7,682 nt of DNA from Rhodospirillales bacterium Alpha_05 (GTDB lineage: Bacteria; Pseudomonadota; Alphaproteobacteria; Rhodospirillales; Rhodospirillaceae): assembly GCA_001603335.1 (NCBI GenBank), contig LUYR01000331.1, positions 1 to 7,682 of the forward strand, given 5' to 3'. Shown piece by piece: positions 1 to 6,514 of the stretch (position 1 is its first letter; each line of letters begins with the position of its first letter). The position numbers were made by a program, and so were the translations under genes. Below the pieces are notes generated by a model. It saw only the letters and a list, made by a program, of their open reading frames with translations, made no database searches and was not told the origin of the DNA.

Positions 1-1
1 G

Positions 2-880
2 ACCCTCGCGGCGGCGCGTAACGCCAAGGTCCTGGCGCTCGCGAACAAGGAATGCCTGGTTTGCGCCGGTGCGGTGTTCAAGGCCGAGCTGGCGCGTTGC
101 GGCACCGGTTTGGTGCCCGTGGATTCCGAGCACAGCGCGATCTTCCAGGTGCTCGCGGGCGAGCGGCCCGAACGCATCGAACGACTGATTCTCACCGCGT
201 CCGGCGGACCGTTCCGAACCCTGACCCGCGCCGAGATGGCCGACGTGACGCCGCGTCAGGCGGTCAACCATCCGCGCTGGAGCATGGGTGCGAAGATCTC
301 CATCGATTCCGCGACGATGATGAACAAGGGCCTCGAGGTGATCGAGGCCTATCACCTGTTCGACGTTGCGCCGGAGCGGATCGACGTAGTGGTTCACCCG
401 CAGTCGGTGATCCATTCGATGGTCGAATATTGCGACGGCGCGGTGCTGGCGCAGTTGGGCGAGCCCGATATGCGCACGCCGATCGCGGTGGCGCTGGCGT
501 GGCCCGACCGCATGCCTACGCCGGTCAAGCGCCTCGACTTCGGCACGATGGCGGCGCTGACCTTCGCCGAACCCGACGAAGAGCGTTTCCCCTGCCTCGC
601 GCTGGCGCGGCGGGCCTTGCGGATGGGGGGCGCGGCGCCTACTCTTTTGAACGCGGCCAACGAGATCGCGGTCGAGGCTTTCGTGCGCCGTGAAATCGGT
701 TTTCTCGACATTCCCGAGGTGGTCCGACGGGTGCTCGACGGCCTCGATGCCGCCGCGCCGACGACGATCGCGGACGTGCTCGCCATCGACGCCGAGGCGC
801 GTTCGCGCGCCGTGGCCGAAATCGCCGGTCTCGCCCGGACCGTGGTTGTGGTCGCAGCCCCCGACAGTAGGATGCACTGA
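2..880 (+). CDS. dxr: 1-deoxy-D-xylulose 5-phosphate reductoisomerase, 3' part (5' end outside window)
   Basis: Dxr (IspC) converts 1-deoxy-D-xylulose 5-phosphate to 2-C-methyl-D-erythritol 4-phosphate with NADPH and a divalent metal, the first committed step of the MEP isoprenoid pathway, in the cytosol. The reading frame is open from base 2 and gives 292 residues, about 100 fewer than the usual ~390, so most of the N-terminal NADPH-binding domain is missing. Visible family motifs (numbered from the first codon here) are NKEC at 15-18, the metal-binding DSEH at 41-44, TASGGPF at 65-71 with the substrate-binding Ser, and SATMMNKGLE with Asn108, Lys109 and Glu112. HPQSVIHSM starts near 132, followed by AQLGEPDMRTPI. 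The loop between DSEH and TASGG is about ten residues shorter than in E. coli Dxr. The stop TGA (878-880) shares its last base with the rseP start, so the two are translationally coupled. Identification is secure. Confidence 0.97.
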   Translation, partial: TLAAARNAKVLALANKECLVCAGAVFKAELARCGTGLVPVDSEHSAIFQVLAGERPERIERLILTASGGPFRTLTRAEMADVTPRQAVNHPRWSMGAKISIDSATMMNKGLEVIEAYHLFDVAPERIDVVVHPQSVIHSMVEYCDGAVLAQLGEPDMRTPIAVALAWPDRMPTPVKRLDFGTMAALTFAEPDEERFPCLALARRALRMGGAAPTLLNAANEIAVEAFVRREIGFLDIPEVVRRVLDGLDAAAPTTIADVLAIDAEARSRAVAEIAGLARTVVVVAAPDSRMH

Positions 881-1980
881 TGGCCCTCTACCAAACCCTT
901 GCGTTCCTGTTCGTCCTCTCGGGCGTGGTCTTCGTTCATGAGCTGGGTCATTTCCTCGTCGCGCGCTGGTGCGGCGTCAAGGTGCTCGCGTTTTCCATCG
1001 GCTTCGGCCGCGAGCTCTTCGGCTTCGTCGACAAGCACGGCACGCGCTGGAAGTTCTGCCTGATTCCCCTGGGCGGTTACGTCAAGATGCTGGGCGACGA
1101 AGATGCCGCGAGCGCGCGCACCGACAAGGCCGCGGTCGCCACCGACCCGCGCCATGCGTTCCCGACCCAGCCGGTGTGGGCGCGGATGGCGATCGTCGCC
1201 GCCGGGCCGGCCTTCAACATGATTTTCGCGATCCTGGTGTACGCAGCGGTGTTCGTCGGCGTCGGCCAGCCGACGACGCGTCCAATCGTCGGCCAGGTCC
1301 TGCCGCACTCGGCGGCGGAGCTCGCAGGGCTTCAGGCGGGGGATCGCTTCATTTCGATCGACGGCAAGGCGATCAGCCGCTTCGAGCAGGTGCGGCAGAT
1401 CACCCAGCTTTCGATCGACCGGACGATGCAGGTCACGGTCGACCGCGCCGGGCGGCAGCTCACGATTCCGGTGCAGCCGCGGGTGATCGAGCGCACCGAC
1501 CGCTTCGGCGACGTCGAGCGTACGCCGCTGATGGGGGTGACCGCGAGCGGCGAAACCGTGATCGAACGCCAGGGGCCGGTCACCGCGCTGGTTTCGGCCA
1601 CCCAGGTCACCGGCGGCATCATCAAGGACACCTTCGTCGCGATCGGCCAAATGGTGCGTGGCGTGCGCGGTTCCGACGAGATCGGTGGGCCGATCCGCAT
1701 CGCCGAAGCCTCGGCCCACGCGGCGGCGGCGGGAGTTCTGCCGCTGATTACGATGATGGCGTTTCTCTCGGTCAACCTTGGACTTATCAATATCCTACCG
1801 ATCCCCTTGCTTGATGGGGGTCATTTGCTGTTTTATGCGTTCGAGGTAGTGCGCGGACGGCCTTTGCCCGAGCGCGTGCAGGACTTTGGACTGAAGATCG
1901 GCGTCGGACTGGTTGGGGCGTTGATGATCTTCGCGACGTGGAATGACATTTCTCGCTACCTGGCCCGTTGGCTGTCGTAA
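880..1980 (+). CDS. rseP: RIP metalloprotease RseP (site-2 protease, single PDZ domain)
   Basis: This is an inner-membrane zinc protease that cuts substrates within the membrane. The E. coli homologue cleaves RseA to release sigma-E, and the Caulobacter homologue MmpA degrades PodJ. The 366-residue protein has the zinc-binding HELGH at 20-24 in the first membrane helix. A PDZ domain lies at about 128-200 (GLQAGDRFISIDG), and GGPIRIAE is at 269-276. The second active-site motif, N304-I-L-P307-I-P309-L-L-D312-G-G, is in a later helix and supplies the third zinc ligand, Asp312. Hydrophobic segments are at about 4-19, 102-126, 284-303 and 338-355. E. coli RseP has about 450 residues and two PDZ domains; one PDZ and a shorter chain are common in alphaproteobacteria. 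The start ATG overlaps the dxr stop (TGATG), and AGGA at 869-872 is a well-spaced ribosome binding site. The actual substrate cannot be told from this window. Confidence 0.97.
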   Translation: MALYQTLAFLFVLSGVVFVHELGHFLVARWCGVKVLAFSIGFGRELFGFVDKHGTRWKFCLIPLGGYVKMLGDEDAASARTDKAAVATDPRHAFPTQPVWARMAIVAAGPAFNMIFAILVYAAVFVGVGQPTTRPIVGQVLPHSAAELAGLQAGDRFISIDGKAISRFEQVRQITQLSIDRTMQVTVDRAGRQLTIPVQPRVIERTDRFGDVERTPLMGVTASGETVIERQGPVTALVSATQVTGGIIKDTFVAIGQMVRGVRGSDEIGGPIRIAEASAHAAAAGVLPLITMMAFLSVNLGLINILPIPLLDGGHLLFYAFEVVRGRPLPERVQDFGLKIGVGLVGALMIFATWNDISRYLARWLS

Positions 1981-2012
1981 GCTTCAGGGGTCCGGGGGCG
2001 TCGGTTTTGACT

Positions 2013-2018
2013 GGGGGG
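2013..2018 (+). promoter_or_regulatory. Ribosome binding site that fixes the bamA start at 2028
   Basis: A run of six G lies nine bases before ATG 2028, within the short gap after rseP. It can pair with the pyrimidine-rich 3' end of 16S rRNA. It favours this start over the in-frame upstream ATG at 1968, which lies inside rseP and would place 20 polar residues before the signal peptide. Confidence 0.55.
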
Positions 2019-2027
2019 CGGCAATTC

Positions 2028-4316
2028 ATGCGCGCAAGAAGGTTCTGTCGCCACGTTATGTGGGGATTGGTCGTGGCCGTGGTGTTTGGCTTTTCCGCCG
2101 GCGCCGCTCGAGCCCAGTCGGTTGAGAACATCCGCGTCGAAGGTACGCAGCGGATCGAGGACGCGACGATTCGCTCCTACATGGCGATCAAGGAAGGCGA
2201 CCCGATCGACGCAGAGCGCGTCAACCGCTCGCTCAAGAGCCTGTTCGCCACCGGCCTTTTCGCCGACGTCCGAATTCGCCGCGACGGCAACGACCTCGTG
2301 GTCTCGGTGGTCGAAAACCCAGTGATCAACCGCGTCGCCTTCGAAGGCAACAAGCGGATCAAGGATGAGGATCTTCAGGCGGAGGTGCGCTTGCGCCCGC
2401 GCTCGATCTACACCCGCGCCCGCGTTCTCGCCGACGTCGAGCGTATCCAGGAAATCTATCGCCGCGGCGGCCGTTACGGCGCCACCGTCGAACCGAAGAT
2501 CATCAAGCAGGACCAGAACCGCATCGACGTGGTCTTCGAGATCAACGAAGGCCCGGTAACCTACGTCCGCAAGATCTCGTTCAACGGCAACCACGAATAT
2601 TCCGACGACCGCCTGCGCGACATCATCCTGACCAAGGAAACCGCGTGGTATCGCTTCCTCAGCAGTTCCGATACCTACGATCCGCAGCGCGTCGCCTTCG
2701 ACAAGGAAAAACTGCGGCGCTACTACCTGTCGAAGGGTTACGCCGACTTCAATATCGAGTCCGCAGTGGCCGAGCTCTCGCCCGACCGCGAGGGCTTCTT
2801 CCTCACCTTCACGGTGAACGAGGGCGAACGCTACAAGATCAACAAGATCAACATCGAGACCACGCTTCCGGAATTCGGCGACACCAGCGAGCTGAGCAAG
2901 GATCTCACCTTCGAATCCGGCGACTGGTACAACGCCGACGAAGTCGAAAACTCGATCCAGGCGCTCACCGACGCGGTCGGCGCGAAGGGCTACGCGTTCG
3001 TCGACATCAAGCCGGACATCGTTCGCAATCGCGAAGACCACACCATCGACATGACCTTCCGCATCGACGAAGGGCCGCGCGCGTACGTCGAGCGCATCGA
3101 GATCACCGGCAACCTCCGGACTCTCGATGAAGTGATCCGGCGCGAGTTCCGCTTGGTCGAAGGCGACCCCTTCAACTCCGCGAAGGTTCGCCGCACCCGT
3201 CAGCGCTTGCAGAACCTCGCGTTCTTCAAGTCGGTGGATATCACCACCGAGCCGTCGCCCACCGACCCCGACAAGGTGACCCTGAAGGTCAACGTGCAGG
3301 AGCAGTCGACCGGTCAGATCACCCTCGGTGCGGGGTATTCCACCACCGACGGCGCGAAGGTGATCTTCGGCCTCGGCGAAAACAACCTGCTCGGCAAGGG
3401 CCAAAAGCTCAACTTCAACGTCTCGCTCGCGCAGTCGGGCACCGAGGCGGATATTTCCTTCACCGAGCCGTATTTCCTCAATCGCGATCTTTCGGCCGGG
3501 TTCGACCTCTTCCGCATCACCCGCGACTGGCAGGACCAGAGCTCCTACGACTACAAGACCACCGGCGTTTCGTTGCGGTCGGCGTACGGTTACAACGAGC
3601 ACCTGCGTCATTCGTTCAAGTACACCGTCCGCCAGGACAAGATCCAAAACGTCGACAACGACGCCTCGACCTTCATCAAGGAGCAGGAGGGTACCTTCGT
3701 CCTGTCGCAGATCGGCCACAAGCTGACCTACGACAAGCGCGACAGCACGATCAATCCGACCGAGGGCTACATCCTCACGGCCGGTAACGACGTCGCGGGT
3801 CTGGGTGGCGATGCGCGGTTCCTGCGCTCCAACGTTTCGGGCGGCCAGTACTTCAACCTCGCCGAGGGTTACGTCCTCGGGTTCTCCGGCAACTTCGGCT
3901 ACATGATTCCGCTCGGCGAAGATATCGCGATCGCCCACCGCTACTTCCTTGGCGGCGAAAACTCGATGCGCGGCTTCGCTTCGGCGGGCATCAGTCCGCG
4001 CGACAAGGCGACCGGCGACGCCCTGGGTTCGAACTGGAGCACCAACGAAAGCGCCGAGTTGAGCTTCCCGCTCGGCACGCCTGAGGAACTCGGCCTCTCC
4101 GGCAAAACCTTCGTCGACGTCGGCACCAGCGGCAGGTTCGACGGGATGGACCCCAGCGAAGTCGACTATTCGTCGATGCTGCGCGTCTCGGCCGGTTTCG
4201 GCTTCGTTTGGAAGTCGCCGATGGGTCCGATGACCCTCAACATCGGCGTTCCGTTGCTCAAGAAAACGTACGACAAAACCGAATATTTGCAGTTCAACTT
4301 CGGTACGAGGTTCTAA
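2028..4316 (+). CDS. bamA: Outer membrane protein assembly factor BamA
   Basis: BamA (YaeT/Omp85) is the core of the BAM complex, which folds and inserts beta-barrel proteins into the outer membrane. From ATG 2028 it has 762 residues. Residues 1-29 form a signal peptide: a basic start, a hydrophobic core (WGLVVAVVFGF) and an AARA/Q cleavage site. Five POTRA domains follow at about 31-98, 99-176, 177-267, 268-350 and 351-426. Most end in the typical (N/D)EG(P/E) turn (NEGP, NEGE, DEGP). The 16-strand barrel fills 430-762, with SFTEPYFLNRDLSAG near 477-491 and the chain ending in aromatic Phe762, as expected of a beta-signal. The loop-6 motif is MRGF (647-650) instead of the usual VRGF; the Arg-Gly-Phe core is kept. 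An in-frame ATG at 1968 overlaps the end of rseP and is less likely the start. It is followed four bases later by skp, its usual partner. Confidence 0.98.
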   Translation: MRARRFCRHVMWGLVVAVVFGFSAGAARAQSVENIRVEGTQRIEDATIRSYMAIKEGDPIDAERVNRSLKSLFATGLFADVRIRRDGNDLVVSVVENPVINRVAFEGNKRIKDEDLQAEVRLRPRSIYTRARVLADVERIQEIYRRGGRYGATVEPKIIKQDQNRIDVVFEINEGPVTYVRKISFNGNHEYSDDRLRDIILTKETAWYRFLSSSDTYDPQRVAFDKEKLRRYYLSKGYADFNIESAVAELSPDREGFFLTFTVNEGERYKINKINIETTLPEFGDTSELSKDLTFESGDWYNADEVENSIQALTDAVGAKGYAFVDIKPDIVRNREDHTIDMTFRIDEGPRAYVERIEITGNLRTLDEVIRREFRLVEGDPFNSAKVRRTRQRLQNLAFFKSVDITTEPSPTDPDKVTLKVNVQEQSTGQITLGAGYSTTDGAKVIFGLGENNLLGKGQKLNFNVSLAQSGTEADISFTEPYFLNRDLSAGFDLFRITRDWQDQSSYDYKTTGVSLRSAYGYNEHLRHSFKYTVRQDKIQNVDNDASTFIKEQEGTFVLSQIGHKLTYDKRDSTINPTEGYILTAGNDVAGLGGDARFLRSNVSGGQYFNLAEGYVLGFSGNFGYMIPLGEDIAIAHRYFLGGENSMRGFASAGISPRDKATGDALGSNWSTNESAELSFPLGTPEELGLSGKTFVDVGTSGRFDGMDPSEVDYSSMLRVSAGFGFVWKSPMGPMTLNIGVPLLKKTYDKTEYLQFNFGTRF

Positions 4317-4320
4317 CCTT

Positions 4321-4914
4321 ATGCGCGTGAAATTCCTGGTAGGTGTCGGCATCGTCCTGGCTTCATTGGCCAGTGCCCCGGCGAGTTTGGCGGCTCCGGC
4401 CGCCAAGCCGGATCCGGTGATCCGGGTTGTCGACATTCAGGAAGTGATGGAGAAATCCACCGCTGTGCAAGGAATCCGGCGCGAGCTGGATTCCTACCGC
4501 AAGGCCTACGACGACGAGTTCGCCGCCAAGGAAAAGGCCTTGAAGGACGAGGAACGCGAACTCGTGCGGCAGCAGTCGCTGGTCGACGCGGCGAGCTATC
4601 GCGAGAAGGTTCAGGTCTTCCAGGGCAAGTTCGCGAACTTCCAGCACGACCTCAAGACCCGCCAGCAGCAGCTCCAGGGCGCCTATGCCGCGGCGCTCGG
4701 AGAGGTGAGCCAGCAGGTCCAGAAGATCTGGGGCGCGGTCGCCGAGGCGGAGGGCGCGACGGTTCTTCTGCCGCGCGGCCAGGTGCTGCTGTTCCATCCG
4801 TCCTACGACGTCACCGCGGATGTCATCGACCGGCTGAACAAGTCCCTGCCGTCGGTGAAGTTCCCGAATCCGACCGCCGCGTCCAACAAGGCCCCGGCCA
4901 CCAAGAAGCCCTAA
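4321..4914 (+). CDS. skp: Periplasmic outer-membrane-protein chaperone Skp (OmpH family)
   Basis: Skp is a trimeric, jellyfish-shaped periplasmic chaperone that holds unfolded outer-membrane proteins until BamA takes them. The 197-residue product begins with a signal peptide (MRVK, then a hydrophobic run to about residue 19, cleavage near 24-25). After it comes VIRVVDIQEVMEKSTAVQG (33-51), which matches the first strand and helix of the OmpH family. A long, charged, Gln-rich helical region at about 52-142 fits the coiled-coil arms. LPRGQVLLFHPSYDVT (150-165) closes the body domain. The last ~17 residues are a Pro/Ala/Lys-rich tail that makes it longer than E. coli Skp (161 residues with signal peptide). 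The start lies four bases after the bamA stop, and the only ribosome-site candidate, GAGG at 4307-4310, is inside the bamA end, so translation is probably coupled. Sequence conservation in this family is low; the position right after bamA supports the call. Confidence 0.93.
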   Translation: MRVKFLVGVGIVLASLASAPASLAAPAAKPDPVIRVVDIQEVMEKSTAVQGIRRELDSYRKAYDDEFAAKEKALKDEERELVRQQSLVDAASYREKVQVFQGKFANFQHDLKTRQQQLQGAYAAALGEVSQQVQKIWGAVAEAEGATVLLPRGQVLLFHPSYDVTADVIDRLNKSLPSVKFPNPTAASNKAPATKKP

Positions 4915-4937
4915 GGGCAGTTCCAGGAGATTTCGCT

Positions 4938-5963
4938 ATGACCGATTCCCGATTCTATCGTCGAGAAGGCCCGTTCTCCTTGGCGCAACTGGCGGAAATC
5001 AGCGGCGGCACCCTGAGCGACGCCGCGATGGCGGATCGCACGATCACCGACGTCGCGCCGCTCTATCGCGCCGGCGCCGACGACATCAGCTTCCTCGACA
5101 ACCGCAAGTACGTGCAGGCGTTCGAAACCTGCGCCGCGGGCGCGTGCGTCGTCCATCCGGAACTCGCCGAGATGGCGCCTGCCGGGATGGGCCTGATCGT
5201 CACCTCCGAGCCCTACCGTGCCTATGCGATGATCGCGCACGCCTTCTATCCGCAGTCCCGCACCGTCGCCGAGGTTTCGCCGCATGCGGTGATCGACCCC
5301 GCCGCCAAGATCGGCGAAGGCAGCCGGATCGAGCCCGGGGCGGTGATCGCGGCGGGGGTCGAGGTCGGGGCGCGCTGCCATATCTGCGCGAACGCGGTGC
5401 TGCGCGAGGGCGTGGTACTCGGCGACGACTGCTATATCGGCGCCAACGCCACGATCAGCTATGCGATCGTCGGCAACAAGGTCTGGATCCACGCGGGGGC
5501 GGCGATCGGCCAGGACGGTTTCGGCTTCGCGATGGGCCCGAAGGGGCACCTCAAGGTGCCGCAGCTCGGCCGGGTGATCATCCAGGACGACGTGGAAATC
5601 GGCGCCAACACCACAATCGATCGCGGCGCGGGGCCGGATACGGTGATCGGCGAAGGCTGCCGTATCGACAATCTGGTTCAAATCGGGCACAACGTCGAAC
5701 TTGGCCGCGGCTGCGTGCTGGTCGCCCAGGTCGGGGTGTCGGGGTCCACCCGGTTCGCCGATTTCGTCGTGGCGGGCGGGCAGGCGGGCATCACCGGCCA
5801 CCTGAAGATCGGCGCGGGCGCGCGCATCGGCGCGCAATCGGGCGTGATGCGGGACGTTCCGGCAGGCCAGACGGTGATCGGCAGCCCGGCGGTTCCGGCT
5901 AAGGAGCACTGGCGGCAGATCGGCATGCTGGAGCGCCTGGCTGCCAAGAAACACGGTGCGTGA
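4938..5963 (+). CDS. lpxD: UDP-3-O-(3-hydroxyacyl)glucosamine N-acyltransferase LpxD
   Basis: LpxD transfers a second (R)-3-hydroxyacyl chain from ACP to the 2-amino group of UDP-3-O-acyl-glucosamine, the third step of lipid A synthesis. It works as a cytosolic homotrimer. The 341 residues match the family length. Residues 1-105 form the uridine-binding domain (DDISFLDNRKYVQ at 48-60). About 110-305 is a left-handed beta-helix of hexapeptide repeats containing IGQDGFGFA (190-198). It also contains DNLVQIGHNVELG, whose His251 aligns with the E. coli catalytic His239, and GITGHLKIG, whose His288 aligns with E. coli His276. The C-terminal helix includes HWRQIGMLERL. AGGAGA (4925-4930) lies seven bases before the ATG, making this one of the better ribosome binding sites in the window. 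No anomaly is seen. Confidence 0.98.
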   Translation: MTDSRFYRREGPFSLAQLAEISGGTLSDAAMADRTITDVAPLYRAGADDISFLDNRKYVQAFETCAAGACVVHPELAEMAPAGMGLIVTSEPYRAYAMIAHAFYPQSRTVAEVSPHAVIDPAAKIGEGSRIEPGAVIAAGVEVGARCHICANAVLREGVVLGDDCYIGANATISYAIVGNKVWIHAGAAIGQDGFGFAMGPKGHLKVPQLGRVIIQDDVEIGANTTIDRGAGPDTVIGEGCRIDNLVQIGHNVELGRGCVLVAQVGVSGSTRFADFVVAGGQAGITGHLKIGAGARIGAQSGVMRDVPAGQTVIGSPAVPAKEHWRQIGMLERLAAKKHGA

Positions 5964-6036
5964 TCGCGACCGGGGGGAAACGACGTCGCGGCCACATTGG
6001 GGGCAAGACCTCCTGCACCGGAGGAAAAAGAACAAC
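5964..6036 (+). promoter_or_regulatory. lpxD-fabZ leader with competing hairpins around the fabZ ribosome binding site
   Basis: This is the longest intergenic gap in the window. It holds the fabZ ribosome binding site GGAGG (6020-6024). CCTCC (6009-6013) can pair perfectly with GGAGG across a six-base loop and hide it. The same CCTCC can instead pair with GGGGG (5999-6003) across a five-base loop, with one G-U pair, which would leave GGAGG free. Upstream, CGCGAC (5965-5970) and GTCGCG (5985-5990) form a separate six-base stem with a G-rich loop. The pairings are seen in the sequence; a regulatory role is inference, and short stems like these also arise by chance in GC-rich DNA. Confidence 0.4.
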
Positions 6037-6513
6037 GTGAAAGGTGTTAGCGAAATGGCGGAAGACGAAGCCAAAAAGATCATCGACGTAACGCGCATCA
6101 TGGAGATGATCCCGCATCGCTATCCGTTCGTCATGGTCGACCGGATCATCGATCTGGTGCTCAACGAAAGCGCGGTTGGCCTGAAGAACGTCAGCGTCAA
6201 CGAGCCGTTCTTCCTCGGCCACTTCCCCGGGCATCCGGTGATGCCGGGCGTGTTGATCGTCGAATCGATGGCGCAGACGGCTGCGGTTCTGGTGGTTCAG
6301 ACCATGGGTCCGGAAGCCGAGGGCAAGCTCGTCTACTTCATGAGCGTCGACGAATGCCGCTTCCGCAAGCCGGTAGTGCCGGGCGACCAGCTCCACATCC
6401 ACGTGGTGAAAGAGCGCCAGCGCGGCAACGTGTGGAAGTTCAAGGGCGCCGCGAAAGTGGACGGCCAGGTTGTGGCCGAAGCGGTCTTTGCCGCGATGAT
6501 TCTGGATAACTGA
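6037..6513 (+). CDS. fabZ: 3-hydroxyacyl-[acyl-carrier-protein] dehydratase FabZ
   Basis: FabZ removes water from (R)-3-hydroxyacyl-ACP to give trans-2-enoyl-ACP in fatty-acid elongation, using a hot-dog fold dimer in the cytosol. It draws on the same substrate pool as LpxA and LpxD, so it affects how much acyl chain goes to phospholipid or lipid A. Counted from GTG 6037 the protein has 158 residues. MIPHRYPFVMVDR (24-36) is the family N-terminal signature. HFPGHPVMPGVLIVESMAQT carries the catalytic His62 and Glu76, 14 residues apart as in E. coli (His54, Glu68). The start is uncertain: GTG 6037 has GGAGG 12 bases upstream, a long spacing. ATG 6055 gives 152 residues, close to the E. coli length of 151, but has only a weak AAAGG upstream. 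The frame is open further back to GTG 5956 inside lpxD, which is unlikely. Function is secure; the start is about even between 6037 and 6055. Confidence 0.95.
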   Translation: MKGVSEMAEDEAKKIIDVTRIMEMIPHRYPFVMVDRIIDLVLNESAVGLKNVSVNEPFFLGHFPGHPVMPGVLIVESMAQTAAVLVVQTMGPEAEGKLVYFMSVDECRFRKPVVPGDQLHIHVVKERQRGNVWKFKGAAKVDGQVVAEAVFAAMILDN

Positions 6514-6514
6514 T

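Noticed and set aside
52..693. Forward open frames overlapping known genes, such as 52-693, 969-1814 and 5144-5902
   Set aside because: They are Arg-rich off-frame translations of dxr, rseP and lpxD, typical of GC-rich DNA, with no family motif.
394..1719. 441-codon minus-strand open frame over dxr and rseP, and similar long ones at 4911-6101 and 6440-7348
   Set aside because: The first is in register with rseP, and the other two with lpxD and lpxA, giving the same codon-avoidance artefact. None has a family signature.
1968..2027. Upstream ATG extending bamA by 20 residues
   Set aside because: It overlaps the end of rseP, lacks a clear ribosome binding site and would bury the signal peptide behind a non-signal segment. 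ATG 2028 has a G-rich site nine bases upstream and starts directly with a signal peptide.
2007..2030. TTGACT before bamA as a promoter -35 box
   Set aside because: No AT-rich -10 lies at 16-18 bases; the expected place falls on the start of the bamA coding sequence.
1956..4436. 826-codon open frame on the minus strand across all of bamA
   Set aside because: Its codons are in exact register with bamA codons, so its stops would need the sense codons TTA, CTA or TCA, which are rare in this GC-rich gene. The predicted protein resembles no family I recognise, while bamA is certain.
4908..4918. GCCC-TAA-GGGC around the skp stop as a terminator
   Set aside because: The four-base stem with a three-base loop is too weak and no T-run follows. 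lpxD continues the operon 23 bases later.
5956..6036. Upstream GTG extending fabZ by 27 residues into lpxD
   Set aside because: The extension is Arg-rich, unlike any FabZ N-terminus I know, and would make GGAGG at 6020-6024 purposeless.
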